52,297 nucleotides of DNA, taken from positions 73,079 through 125,375 of the forward strand of contig CALAGQ010000038.1 of NCBI GenBank assembly GCA_937891765.1. Direction: 5' to 3'. Shown here piece after piece: positions 8,471 to 18,419 of the stretch. A program made the translations under genes and the position numbers. Under the pieces are notes generated by a model, which saw only the letters and a list, made by a program, of their open reading frames with translations, made no database searches and was not told the origin of the DNA. Positions within the stretch are counted from its first letter, which is position 1, and each line of letters opens with the position of its first letter. Source of the stretch: an uncultured Nitrospina sp. (GTDB lineage Bacteria; Nitrospinota; Nitrospinia; Nitrospinales; VA-1).

Positions 8471-10048
8471 ATGAGTCCCGTAAAAATTTATGACACTACC
8501 CTGAGAGACGGATCCCAGGCGGAAGGCATCTCCTTCACCGTCGAGGATAAAATCCGCATCGCTCACAAACTGGACGAGTTGGGTGCGCATTACGTAGAAG
8601 GCGGCTGGCCGGGGTCGAATCCGAGGGATATCGATTTTTTTGAAAGGGCCAACCGCGCTAAATTTTCTCAGACCAAGATCACAGCCTTCGGCAGTACCCG
8701 CTATCCGGATAAAAAGGTGGAAGACGATGCCGTCTTACAAGCTCTTTTAAAAACCGAAACCCAAGTGGTGACCCTTTTCGGAAAAACCTGGGACCTGCAC
8801 GTGAAAGATGCCTTGAACACCACTCTCGACGAAAACCTGCGCATGATCTTTGAGAGCATCGCTTATATGAAAAAGTACCGCGAGGAAGTTCTGTTTGATT
8901 GCGAACATTTTTTCGATGGCTATAAAAACAATCCGGACTACGCCCTCAAAGCGATCAAAGAAGCCGAATCCGCTGGAGCAGACTGGATCATCCTGTGCGA
9001 CACCAATGGTGGCTCCCTGCCGCACGAAGTGCGTTCGATCTTCGAAGAAGTCAAAAAATCTATCTCCGTTAAAATGGGGATCCATGCCCACAACGATGCC
9101 GAAGTGGCCGTCGCCAATTCTCTCACCGCTGTTCAGGCAGGGGCCGAACAGGTGCAAGGAACAATCAATGGAATAGGCGAACGTTGTGGAAACGCCAACC
9201 TGGTTTCTATCATCGCTAATTTGAAAATCAAAATGGGCATCGACTGCGTCACCGATGAACAACTGCAAGCTTTAAAAGAAGCCTCCGCTTTTGTGGATGA
9301 ACTGGCCAACCGGGCGCACTGGAACCAGCAACCGTTTGTGGGAAAAAGCGCATTTGCCCATAAAGGCGGCGTGCATGTCAACGCGGTGCGCAAAAATGCA
9401 CTGACCTATGAACACATCGAACCCGAAAAAGTGGGCAACCATCAGCGCATCCTGGTTTCTGACCTTTCGGGAAAAAGCAATGTGCTCCACAAAGCCAAGG
9501 AATATGGCATCGACATTGACGATAAAGACCCCAAGGTAGCAAAGATTCTCAACTCCCTTAAAGAGAACGAGAACCTCGGCTTTCAGTACGAAGGTGCCGA
9601 AGCTTCCTTTGAACTGATGATGCGGGATGCACTGGGCCAGAAAGAAGTCTTTTTCGAGTTTATCGGCTTTCGTGTCATCGTTGAAAAACGCAAGGAAGAC
9701 GAAGAATCCATCTCCGAGGCCACGGTCAAGTTGCGCGTCAATGGCGTGCAAGAAGTTTCAGCCGCTGAGGGCACCGGTCCGATCAACGCTCTGGACAAGG
9801 CCATCAAAAAGGCGCTGGTGAAATTCTACCCGGAACTCGAAGAAGTCAACCTCTGCGACTACAAGGTTCGCATTCTGGATGAACAAAAAGGCACCCGCGC
9901 CAAAACTCGGGTGCTGGTGGAATCCGGTGACCATAAATCCAAATGGGGAACAGTGGGCGTCTCCGAGAACATCATCGAAGCCAGTTGGCAAGCTTTGATC
10001 GACAGCATCGACTACAAACTCAATCAAGCCACGAAGCCTGACCACTAG
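8471..10048 (+). CDS. cimA: (R)-citramalate synthase
   Basis: Condenses pyruvate with acetyl-CoA to citramalate, feeding threonine-independent isoleucine synthesis. The 525-residue protein has the DRE-TIM barrel start [12 protein letters not shown] (8-19), the metal-binding HAHND, the GERCGN loop and a C-terminal LeuA-type regulatory domain (about 390-520). The extra insertions and the [12 protein letters not shown] segment match CimA of the long LeuA/homocitrate-like type better than 2-isopropylmalate synthase. It is immediately downstream of lysC. Its TAG stop (10046-10048) lies at the left edge of a palindromic element, reading CACTAGCCG. Confidence 0.9.
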   Translation: MSPVKIYDTTLRDGSQAEGISFTVEDKIRIAHKLDELGAHYVEGGWPGSNPRDIDFFERANRAKFSQTKITAFGSTRYPDKKVEDDAVLQALLKTETQVVTLFGKTWDLHVKDALNTTLDENLRMIFESIAYMKKYREEVLFDCEHFFDGYKNNPDYALKAIKEAESAGADWIILCDTNGGSLPHEVRSIFEEVKKSISVKMGIHAHNDAEVAVANSLTAVQAGAEQVQGTINGIGERCGNANLVSIIANLKIKMGIDCVTDEQLQALKEASAFVDELANRAHWNQQPFVGKSAFAHKGGVHVNAVRKNALTYEHIEPEKVGNHQRILVSDLSGKSNVLHKAKEYGIDIDDKDPKVAKILNSLKENENLGFQYEGAEASFELMMRDALGQKEVFFEFIGFRVIVEKRKEDEESISEATVKLRVNGVQEVSAAEGTGPINALDKAIKKALVKFYPELEEVNLCDYKVRILDEQKGTRAKTRVLVESGDHKSKWGTVGVSENIIEASWQALIDSIDYKLNQATKPDH

Positions 10049-10137
10049 CCGTAGAGGCAACTTGCAATGTCTTTATTTCGCGGGCAAACGTTTCCTCGGT
10101 TCAACAAGCCATTGAGTCGGCCGCACGCCTAGTGTGC
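10043..10137 (-). repeat. Palindromic intergenic element, copy 2, filling the cimA-glnE junction
   Basis: Spans the whole gap between the convergent genes cimA and glnE. It carries TTGCAATGTCTTTATTT and GCGGGCAAACG, shared with the purM copy, then TCGGTTCAA (core variant) and hairpin CGCAC-GCCTA-GTGTG (10122-10136). The glnE stop TAG is inside the hairpin loop, and the cimA stop TAG is at the other end, so both genes use element-like CACTAG as terminator codon context. Confidence 0.8.
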
Positions 10138-13100
10138 ACGGAGGAGATTGCCGATAGTTTTGCGGTAGTGTTTTCGAACCTGTTGCGTATGGCGTTCGTA
10201 ATCGGCGAGTAAAGCATCTGCCAGAGTTTCAACGGCATCACCCTCGTAGCCGAGCAGTCGGGCCACGGGTGCCAGCTCCTCATTATCTTTGGGAAGCGTG
10301 TTGGTGGGAGTCTGGCGAATGATTCGTAAGACGCATTCCAGGTTTCTCAGGAAAAGATAACTACCCTGAAGTTCTTCGGCCAACCCCTGATCGACCAACC
10401 CAAGAGAGACAAAACTTTGCAGACTTGAAAGTGTGTTGGTTTGCCGAAGGCGCTCAAACTTTTTACCATGCATCAACTGGAGAATCTGCACCGCAAACTC
10501 GATATCGGCCAAACCCCCAAAACCCAGCTTCACGTTCTTTCCTTTGGTAGATTCCTTTGCCAGCTCCAACTCCATTCTTTCTCGAAGCCGTGAGATTTCT
10601 ATCAGGGAACCATATTCAAATTTACCCTGATAAACAAATTTGTGAGCGGACTCAATAAATTTTTTCCCCACCTCAACATTGCCGGCCACAAACCGTGCCC
10701 TCACCAGAGCCTGCTGCTCCCAGATTCGAGCGCGAGATTGAAAATATTTTTCATAACCCTGAATGGAAAGAACCAGTCCTCCTCCATCTCCCTCCGGCCG
10801 GAGTTCGGTATCAATTTTATAGGCATAACCAGCCGGAGTCATTTCTGAAGTCAGTTTATAGATCAACTGCGACAGGGCTGAGTAATACGCGGAATGTCCT
10901 TCGGGCGGAGGCTCGCTTTCGCCTTCATCGTAGACCAGCAGCACATCCAGGTCTGACCCAAAATTCAATTCATGCCCCCCCAACTTACCCATGCCAATGA
11001 TGCAAAAATCACGAAAATTGCGATTACCGGATTTTTTTTCGAGTTCGTCACAGGCGATTTGATAAACGGTTTCCAGAAAAACATCTGCGAGATTGGAAAG
11101 GTCCTCCAAGGTTCCGGCAAGGTCCGCTTCCTTGATCAAGTAACGCACCCCGATGCGAAGTTCCTCGGCCTGCTTGATTCGCCGAAGCACAATGGATTTA
11201 GAATCAATATCCGCAGAAGTTTTTAAAGCCCGGTCTAAATCTTCCTGTATTTTTTCTGCCAACTTGAATCGGTAAATGCTATCCCTGTCGGTCAGCACAT
11301 CCACCAGATCAGGCCGCCGAACCAGAATTTGCGACAACATGCCACTGCTTCCAAAAAGTATGAGCAACAACTCAAGAAATTTTTCATTTTCCTGGAACAG
11401 ATTGAGAAAAGAATCCTTGGCTCCAGTAGCTTCCACGAACCGGCACAGGTTCTCGATTGCCGCGTCGGGACTGGGAACCTTTGTGCATTGTTGAAATATT
11501 TTAGGAATGATGCTGTAAAATCCCTGAACACTTTGTATGGACGGATGCGAAAACTGAGCCCCGTCACGAAAGGATTCGAGAAACCGGTAAGCTCTTTTCG
11601 CATCGGGAAGAAAGGGGATCTCCGCCAATCTTTTTTCAGTAAACTGTTCCTCCCCTATCCGGGACCGGTTCCACTCACTGGAAATAGTTTCTGCCGCCTC
11701 CCGCTTTTCTTTTTCGACAAATTGTTCAGCAAACATTTTTCCCACGAACTGGGTGTGGTTTTCATATTCTTTCATCAGGTTGTTGGCTAGACTTTTCTCG
11801 CTGTCACCCGGGATCCTCATTTTTCGGGCCAGCACGGCCAGGTCGGTTTCGTTATCCGGCAAGAGGTAGGTTTGCAGGCCGAAGGTGATCTGCACGCGAT
11901 TTTCCAGATTGCGCAAAAAGATGTAAGCCTCACGCAACTGGTCGTGGTCTTCTTTAGTCAGGATATTTTTTTCGCAAAGGGTTTGCATGGCGCCCAGTGA
12001 ATCACGAACGCGCAGACTTTTATCCCTCCCTCCCAGTAGCAATTGATAAGCCTGGATGAAGAATTCCACTTCCCGGATGCCGCCGAATCCCAGTTTGATA
12101 TTTCCCTTAGAGTGTTTTCCTTTGAGGCTTTTATTGATCTTGTGCTTCATCGACTTGATTTCCTCAATGGCCTCAAAGTCCAAGCTTCTCCGGTAAATAA
12201 ACGGCTCGATCATTTCAAAGAATTCCTTGCCCAGGTTTTCACTGCCCGCCGAAACACGGGCTTTGATCAGGGCCTGCCTTTCCCAGGTTCTTCCCCATGA
12301 CTGGTAATAAATTTCGCAACTGGCCAGAGAATTCACAATTTCACCACTTTTGCCTTCCGGGCGAAGTTCAAGATCCACCCGGAACACATTGCCCTCTGAG
12401 GTTATTTCGTTGAGGGATTTGGAAATTTCCAATGCCAGCTTGCTGAAGTACTCGTGATTGCTGATGCTTGAGATGGATGGGTTATTATTCTCACTCCCCG
12501 GGCGCGTTTCTCCCAGGCTGGAGGTATAGATATAAATCAGGTCAATGTCGGAGCTGTAGTTGAGTTCGCTTCCGCCCAGTTTGCCCATGCCGAGAATGGC
12601 AAATTCCGATTCTTTCCAATCCCCATTTGCATCCTGATAAACTGGAACTCCATATTTTTTTCGTAATTCCCGATCGGCATGCTCATAGGCTGCTTGCAGG
12701 CAAACATCGGCGAGGTTGGAAATATCCTCAACCGTTTCCTTGAAATCGGTCTTGCCCAACAGGTCACGCAATCCGATTCGTATGTATTCCCTCTTTTTAA
12801 ATTTTCTTAGGGCTGAAAAAATGTTTTTACTTTGAAATTCTTCTCCGGCCATTTCATAGAAGTCCCGCATCAACATATCTTTTGATTTGGAGTTGGCCAG
12901 AGTCTCCGGCAGGCTTAACCAGTCTACGTATGACGGTTCCTTGAGCAGGGTATCGGTGAGTATCTGACTACCAGAAAATAAAAATACCAGTGCTACAAAC
13001 AGGGCAGGCGATTCGGTCAGTTGCGTGTATAAATAATCCTTATCCGAAATCTTTTCTGAAAAACGCTCGAAGTTGTGGAGAGCCATATCGCCATTATGCG

Positions 13101-13299
13101 AACGGGAAATAAGCTCCAGCAAAACCTTGAAAAAATCCGGGTACAGTTTTTCAAATTGAGCATGGCTGGCCAGAGCAACAAGATCTTTCCAGGCGTTTTC
13201 AGGATCGCGAAGACCAAAACCTTGCAAAGTCGCGAACAGTGTTTCGTCCCAGGGTTGGCGTTGATGAATTCGTTGAGTCAGCTCTGCAGAAAGGGTCAT
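10129..13299 (-). CDS. glnE: Glutamine synthetase adenylyltransferase / adenylyl-removing enzyme
   Basis: Adds and removes AMP on glutamine synthetase in response to P-II and glutamine. The 1056-residue protein (longer than the 946 of E. coli) contains two nucleotidyltransferase domains: GMGKLGGSELNYSSDID near residue 236 (deadenylylation side) and GMGKLGGHELNFGSDLD near 769 (adenylylation side), each with the two active Asp residues. GlnD-type helical linkers follow each. It lies downstream of glnA, separated by a strong terminator, and its target tyrosine is present in GlnA (Tyr398). The protein ends RAH with the stop codon inside a palindromic element. Confidence 0.96.
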   Translation of the reverse strand: MTLSAELTQRIHQRQPWDETLFATLQGFGLRDPENAWKDLVALASHAQFEKLYPDFFKVLLELISRSHNGDMALHNFERFSEKISDKDYLYTQLTESPALFVALVFLFSGSQILTDTLLKEPSYVDWLSLPETLANSKSKDMLMRDFYEMAGEEFQSKNIFSALRKFKKREYIRIGLRDLLGKTDFKETVEDISNLADVCLQAAYEHADRELRKKYGVPVYQDANGDWKESEFAILGMGKLGGSELNYSSDIDLIYIYTSSLGETRPGSENNNPSISSISNHEYFSKLALEISKSLNEITSEGNVFRVDLELRPEGKSGEIVNSLASCEIYYQSWGRTWERQALIKARVSAGSENLGKEFFEMIEPFIYRRSLDFEAIEEIKSMKHKINKSLKGKHSKGNIKLGFGGIREVEFFIQAYQLLLGGRDKSLRVRDSLGAMQTLCEKNILTKEDHDQLREAYIFLRNLENRVQITFGLQTYLLPDNETDLAVLARKMRIPGDSEKSLANNLMKEYENHTQFVGKMFAEQFVEKEKREAAETISSEWNRSRIGEEQFTEKRLAEIPFLPDAKRAYRFLESFRDGAQFSHPSIQSVQGFYSIIPKIFQQCTKVPSPDAAIENLCRFVEATGAKDSFLNLFQENEKFLELLLILFGSSGMLSQILVRRPDLVDVLTDRDSIYRFKLAEKIQEDLDRALKTSADIDSKSIVLRRIKQAEELRIGVRYLIKEADLAGTLEDLSNLADVFLETVYQIACDELEKKSGNRNFRDFCIIGMGKLGGHELNFGSDLDVLLVYDEGESEPPPEGHSAYYSALSQLIYKLTSEMTPAGYAYKIDTELRPEGDGGGLVLSIQGYEKYFQSRARIWEQQALVRARFVAGNVEVGKKFIESAHKFVYQGKFEYGSLIEISRLRERMELELAKESTKGKNVKLGFGGLADIEFAVQILQLMHGKKFERLRQTNTLSSLQSFVSLGLVDQGLAEELQGSYLFLRNLECVLRIIRQTPTNTLPKDNEELAPVARLLGYEGDAVETLADALLADYERHTQQVRKHYRKTIGNLLRAH

Positions 13300-13350
13300 G
13301 AAAGTTTTCTCGCGGCGGTTCGGATATTACTCGGCCTAATTTAGCACATA

Positions 13351-13383
13351 AAAAAACCCCCTGGGAGAACCCAGGGGGTTTTT
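13351..13383. terminator. Bidirectional Rho-independent terminator downstream of glnA
   Basis: Perfect 9-bp stem CCCCCTGGG (13357-13365) with CCCAGGGGG (13370-13378), loop AGAA, flanked by six A on the left and five T on the right. It works in either direction; its position says it ends glnA transcription before glnE, whose start is 52 bases further on. Confidence 0.93.
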
Positions 13384-13405
13384 AATTTAAAGTATTTCTC
13401 TGAAA

Positions 13406-14818
13406 TCAGCAATCGTAATACATTTCGAATTCCAGAGGATGCGGTCGCAAACGTAGAGGATCAATTTCATTCTCACGCTTATACTCGACCCAGGTTTCAA
13501 TCAGATCCTGAGTGAACACATCACCCTTGAGGAGAAATTCATGATCTTCCTCCAGAGCCTCAAGCGCCTGATCCAAAGAGTGCGGCAAGGTTGGAATGGT
13601 TGCCAACTCTTCCGGCCCCAGGGAGTAAATGTTTTTATCCAGCGGCTCACCGGGATCAATTTTATTTTCAATACCATCCAGTCCGGCCATGAGCATTACC
13701 GAGAAAGCCAGGTAACCATTGCAGGAAGGATCAGGAAAACGCAGTTCCATTCGCTTCGCTTTGGGGTTCGGCGAATACATCGGGATCCGGATGGACGCGC
13801 TCCGGTTCCGACTGGAATAGGCCAGGTTGACCGGGGCTTCAAAGCCAGGAACCAGACGTTTGTAGGAATTAGTGCTCGGCGCGGCAAAAGCACAAATCGC
13901 CCGGGCATGTTTCAAAATACCGCCGATGTAGTGCATGCCCAATTCGCTGAAGCCCGCATAGCTGTTTCCGGCAAATAATGGCTTGCCATCTTTCCAGATG
14001 CTCTGATGGACATGCATTCCGGATCCGTTATCGCCGTACATGGGTTTGGGCATAAATGTTGCAGTTTTGTTATTCGCCTTGGCAACATTTTTAACGATGT
14101 ATTTGTACCACATCAGGTTGTCAGCACATTTAACCAGTGGTGCAAAACGCATAGCGAGCTCGTTTTGTCCGCCGGTTGCGACTTCGTGATGGTGACACTC
14201 CATGCCGATACCAACCTGCTCCATGAGCAACATCATTTCAGAACGGATATCCTGAAAGGTGTCATTAGGAGCTACCGGGAAATAACCTTCTTTATGTCTC
14301 GGCTTATGACCCAGGTTAGGACCTTCATCTCGACCGGTGTTCCAATTTCCCTCCACAGAATCGATGGAGTAAAACGATTCGTTGGTGGTGGAATCGTATT
14401 GAATATTGTCAAAAATGAAAAATTCCGCTTCCGGTCCAAAGTAGGCCGTGTCACCTATTCCAGTGGACTTGAGATAGGCTTCCGCTTTCTGGGCGATATT
14501 GCGGGGATCGCGGCTGTAATTTTCCTTGGTGATCGGGTCCACAATATTACCGATCATGCTGACCGTTGGAACTTTCGTGAACGGGTCCATGACCGTGGTG
14601 GTCGGGTCGGGAATAACTATCATGTCGCTGGCGTTAATGGCCTGCCATCCGCGGATGCTGGAGCCATCGAAACCCAGACCTTCTGCAAATAGGTGCTCTT
14701 CCAGTTCACTTGTGGGCACAGAAAAATGCTGCCAGGTTCCGAGCAGATCCATAAACTTCACATCTACAATTCGAGCATTATTCTTTTTTGCGAAATCTAC
14801 CGCCTCTTTGGGGGTCAT
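13406..14818 (-). CDS. glnA: Glutamine synthetase, type I
   Basis: Makes glutamine from glutamate, ammonia and ATP; cytosolic dodecamer. The 470 residues match the GSI-beta length. Visible signatures: [10 protein letters not shown] near 49-58, the catalytic region [22 protein letters not shown], and the adenylylation site [11 protein letters not shown] with Tyr398. The modification site and a downstream glnE indicate control by adenylylation. An AGGAGAA ribosome site precedes the ATG. glnB is encoded 173 bases upstream on the same strand, with a hairpin terminator in between. Confidence 0.97.
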   Translation of the reverse strand: MTPKEAVDFAKKNNARIVDVKFMDLLGTWQHFSVPTSELEEHLFAEGLGFDGSSIRGWQAINASDMIVIPDPTTTVMDPFTKVPTVSMIGNIVDPITKENYSRDPRNIAQKAEAYLKSTGIGDTAYFGPEAEFFIFDNIQYDSTTNESFYSIDSVEGNWNTGRDEGPNLGHKPRHKEGYFPVAPNDTFQDIRSEMMLLMEQVGIGMECHHHEVATGGQNELAMRFAPLVKCADNLMWYKYIVKNVAKANNKTATFMPKPMYGDNGSGMHVHQSIWKDGKPLFAGNSYAGFSELGMHYIGGILKHARAICAFAAPSTNSYKRLVPGFEAPVNLAYSSRNRSASIRIPMYSPNPKAKRMELRFPDPSCNGYLAFSVMLMAGLDGIENKIDPGEPLDKNIYSLGPEELATIPTLPHSLDQALEALEEDHEFLLKGDVFTQDLIETWVEYKRENEIDPLRLRPHPLEFEMYYDC

Positions 14819-14869
14819 TAAAGGTTCTCCTGCAAAAAATAGTTAAAGATTAAAAACACAAAAAATACG

Positions 14870-14900
14870 CAAAAAACGGGTACCGCCTTGCGGTGTCCGT
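14870..14900 (-). terminator. Hairpin terminator or attenuator between glnB and glnA
   Basis: Read on the minus strand: ACGG-AC-ACCGC, loop AAG, GCGGT-AC-CCGT, followed by TTTTTTG. The stem is 9 bp with a symmetric AC/AC internal loop (14876-14900). It would stop glnB transcripts before glnA, so glnA probably has its own promoter or depends on readthrough. Confidence 0.7.
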
Positions 14901-14991
14901 TTTATATACAAAATCCGGCAATCCCTGATTGAGAGAACTACAATTATTCTATGTAAGAAAGAAACAACCTATTATTCACAAAATATGAAGA

Positions 14992-15633
<642 letters not shown>

Positions 15634-16278
15634 TCAGCCTTCGTCAATGGCTTGAGTTATACGATTGAGGGCGTTTTCCAGCTCCAATCGCTTTTCTTCT
15701 ATGCTTTGCTCGGACGATTTGCGGGCGAGAGAGATTGGGAATGAGAAGTTAATGACGCAACGGGTAAAGGGCCAGGGGATAACAAACCGGTCCCAGCTGT
15801 TTAAGACCGTTTTGTTCTTAGCTCCGAAGGTCATGGGGAAAATGGGCGCTCCGGTTATTCCCGCTAGTTGTACCGATCCCGATTGAGCCACGCATCGGGG
15901 TCCCCGGGAACCATCGGCAATAATAATAATCCTCTGGTTCCTGCGCAAAACTTTGATCAAGGACCGGGCCGCAGGAACGGCTTTTTTATACGTCGACCCT
16001 CGTATCACAGAATAACCCATCAACCGCGCAAGCCGGGCCAGAAGATCGCCATCTTCACTCGGGCTGATCAGCAGAAAATAATCCGGGTGTTGGCGAAGAT
16101 AATAAAACAGGTAAAAGATTCTTCCATGCCACAAGGTGAGGATATATGGTCCGGTAAGATTTTTAAAATGGTTTTCTTCTTTCGCATTCAGGTTTTTTGA
16201 ACGAAGAGTCAGGCACCAGATATAAATCAAACCAAACAGAAGGTACGGGAGTACGTAATTAAACAGGAGTTTTTTCAT
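15634..16278 (-). CDS. DUF374 lysophospholipid acyltransferase-like protein
   Basis: About 214 residues with an N-terminal membrane helix, then the acyltransferase-like start LWHGRIFYLFYYL, the SEDGDLLARL segment and DGSRGPRC, all typical of DUF374 proteins that sit in lipid A loci. The role is probably acylation of lipid A or a related glycolipid at the inner membrane; that is family-level inference. I prefer the ATG at 16278; a GTG two codons earlier is also possible. The start lies 20 bases inside the lpxB end, so the genes are translationally coupled. Confidence 0.85.
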   Translation of the reverse strand: MKKLLFNYVLPYLLFGLIYIWCLTLRSKNLNAKEENHFKNLTGPYILTLWHGRIFYLFYYLRQHPDYFLLISPSEDGDLLARLARLMGYSVIRGSTYKKAVPAARSLIKVLRRNQRIIIIADGSRGPRCVAQSGSVQLAGITGAPIFPMTFGAKNKTVLNSWDRFVIPWPFTRCVINFSFPISLARKSSEQSIEEKRLELENALNRITQAIDEG

Positions 16279-17416
16279 TGGCACTCAATTTATTCATAAA
16301 GTCGGCAATGCGCTTCGCGACAACCTTCATGACCCCTGGTTCTCCCAGAGTTTTCCTGATTTCAAGAAGACGCTTACGAACAGCCTGTTCCTTTTCGGAA
16401 ACCTGCAAAACCGCAAGCACCTCGGCGGAGATATTTTCTGCCGTCACTTTATCCTGTATTAATTCGGGCACCACCTCTTCCTCCGCGACAATATTCACCA
16501 AGCCTACCAAGGGCGCATCCACCAACAACTGCGCCAGCAAGTAGGTCAAGGGATTCAACTTGTAGATGATGACCATGGGGCATCCAATAATTCCCGCTTC
16601 CAGCGTGGCAGAGCCCGATGCAATGATCAACATGTCACAACTATTCATCACATCATAGGGTTCTCCCTCAACCAACTGGATGCCAAGCGGGTTGGCTCCC
16701 AAACGCTGGCGGATCAGATCGGGATCAATGGAGCCGGCAACGGGGAGAAGAAACTGACAGGAACCCAGTTCATGGCGAATTTTTTCTCCCGCCTGAACCA
16801 TCACATTCAAAAGAGAATTGACCTCGTTCATCCTGCTTCCGGGCAGAAGCCCGATGGTCTTGACCTTGGGATCGAGAGAATATTTTACCAAGCTCTCTTC
16901 ACGAGTTCGACTGGGGTGGACCATATCCACAAACGGATGCCCCAAGTATTCCGCATCGACCCCGGCGTCCAAATACAGTTTTTCTTCAAACGGGAGAACG
17001 ACAAACATCTTGCTCACAGACTCTCGGATCTCGCGAATTCTTCCCTTCCTCCAAGCCCAAATCTGCGGGCTGATGAAAAAGAATACCGGGCAATCAAAAC
17101 GTCGCGCCTGTTTTGCCAATCTAAGATTTAATGTGGGATAGTCGATGAGAATCACCGCATCATAACGGCGCGAGGCGATTTTCCTCATCAATGTCCGATA
17201 GACCTTGTAGTAATGACCAAAGTCTCCCAACACTTCAACCACTCCGACCGCACCCATACGCTCAATGCCAAAAAGCGTGTCCACGCCAGCCTGCCGCATT
17301 CTCGACCCACCCATTCCAGTAAAACGGGACTGCGGTAAAGCGGTCATTAAAGCGGATACGAGGTCCGAGCCATGTAAGTCTCCCGATGCCTCACCTGCAA
17401 TAATTAAAAAGTGCAA
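16259..17416 (-). CDS. lpxB: Lipid-A-disaccharide synthase
   Basis: Joins UDP-2,3-diacylglucosamine to lipid X to give the lipid A disaccharide, at the inner membrane surface. The 385-residue GT19 enzyme shows the diagnostic GEASGDLHG near residues 8-16, QIWAWRKGRI, LPGSRMNEV and SGSATLEA. The start codon is TTG at 17416: there is no ATG in frame upstream, and a GGAGG ribosome site sits 3-7 bases before it. Upstream DNA directly abuts a palindromic element (17436-17530), so little room remains for a promoter. It is followed by DUF374 and preceded by lpxI. Confidence 0.95.
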   Translation of the reverse strand: MHFLIIAGEASGDLHGSDLVSALMTALPQSRFTGMGGSRMRQAGVDTLFGIERMGAVGVVEVLGDFGHYYKVYRTLMRKIASRRYDAVILIDYPTLNLRLAKQARRFDCPVFFFISPQIWAWRKGRIREIRESVSKMFVVLPFEEKLYLDAGVDAEYLGHPFVDMVHPSRTREESLVKYSLDPKVKTIGLLPGSRMNEVNSLLNVMVQAGEKIRHELGSCQFLLPVAGSIDPDLIRQRLGANPLGIQLVEGEPYDVMNSCDMLIIASGSATLEAGIIGCPMVIIYKLNPLTYLLAQLLVDAPLVGLVNIVAEEEVVPELIQDKVTAENISAEVLAVLQVSEKEQAVRKRLLEIRKTLGEPGVMKVVAKRIADFMNKLSANEKTPV

Positions 17417-17435
17417 AGAACCTCCGCTCGCCAGC

Positions 17436-17530
17436 GTGACACTGGACTCAATGGCAATATCTTTTTACTGCTAGCAATAATGCTCTCGGCTTAACAAGCT
17501 ATTGCTCATCGGCCCTACGCCCAGTAGCTA
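17436..17530 (-). repeat. Palindromic intergenic element, copy 3, filling the lpxI-lpxB gap
   Basis: Occupies nearly all of the 111 bases between lpxI and lpxB. It has CCAG-CGTGACA-CTGG at the lpxB end, the core TCTCGGCTTAA (17484-17494), GCTATTGCTC, and hairpin CTAC-GCCCA-GTAG (17515-17527). The lpxI stop TAG (17530-17528) is flush against this hairpin. CTAC/GTAG replaces the CCCAC/GTGGG of other copies on both sides of the stem. Confidence 0.85.
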
Positions 17531-18334
17531 GTAGCAGGTTACGGCGATTTTCGCCGCATCAGCCAGTTCAAGAACTTTCTCCTGTTCCACCACCATGACC
17601 CGCTCTGCCTCCAGCGCCAAGACTGATCCTTCGCTCAGCATACGGATGGTTTGCGGCCCAATGCCGGGGCTGTCATAACGGTAATCCTGATTGGTTCTAC
17701 TGACCTTGATCACCACACATTTTCCCTGGGCCAGTTCACATCCCCTTTGAATGGCCCGATCCGTTCCTTCCAGAGCTTCAACGGCCACTACCGTTTTGTT
17801 TTTTACGATAAGGGTCTGGCCAATTTCCATGTCCGCCAGTTTTCGGGCAATGGGCAGTCCAAACTCAATATCGGCTAACTCCTCTTTACTGGGCGCCCGG
17901 CGAGTCAGATTTCCCTTTGGCGGAAAAATGTCCGACAAAAATTCTTTTTGACTCAAAACTCTAAAGCCTTCTTTTGCAAGCTCATCAATCATACCCGACA
18001 ACAAAACTTTGTCTTCATGCGTCACAATATTTTTTAAAAACTTTAGCGCCTTAAGATCGAATTTCTGCAATTTAAAAATAACGCTTTTTTCAACCTTGCC
18101 CAGAATCAACAGGTCTTTGACATCGTTCTTTTTAAAAGTCTCAAGAATTTTTCCCGCCTGACCAACTCCAATCGAGTAACTCATTTGGGAAAACGGCGTC
18201 AAAGCGTTTTGGATTTCCTCGGTGAAACCCACGCTGATAATTTTTATTCCCAACTGGCTGGCTTTGCGCGCAAAATATACAGGAATTTCTCCCGCTCCAG
18301 CGATAAGACCTATCTTGTCATGGGTAGTATCCAT
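17528..18334 (-). CDS. lpxI: UDP-2,3-diacylglucosamine pyrophosphatase, LpxI type (DUF1009)
   Basis: Cleaves UDP-diacylglucosamine to lipid X and UMP, the step before LpxB. About 268 residues from the ATG at 18334 (a TTG four codons upstream is less likely). The N-terminal GLIAGAGEIP and the C-terminal DUF1009 domain with EALEGTDRAIQRG and DSPGIGPQTI are diagnostic, including Asp of EGTD that is needed for activity in the family. It replaces LpxH in this genome segment. The gene ends VTCY with its stop at the edge of a palindromic element. Confidence 0.93.
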   Translation of the reverse strand: MDTTHDKIGLIAGAGEIPVYFARKASQLGIKIISVGFTEEIQNALTPFSQMSYSIGVGQAGKILETFKKNDVKDLLILGKVEKSVIFKLQKFDLKALKFLKNIVTHEDKVLLSGMIDELAKEGFRVLSQKEFLSDIFPPKGNLTRRAPSKEELADIEFGLPIARKLADMEIGQTLIVKNKTVVAVEALEGTDRAIQRGCELAQGKCVVIKVSRTNQDYRYDSPGIGPQTIRMLSEGSVLALEAERVMVVEQEKVLELADAAKIAVTCY

Positions 18335-18419
18335 AATGATGGGCAAAAAGAAGGTTCGGCGTGGTCGTTTCTGCTATAGGGTGATTTATGAGAATACGAA
18401 TGCGATATTCGTACAGGAG

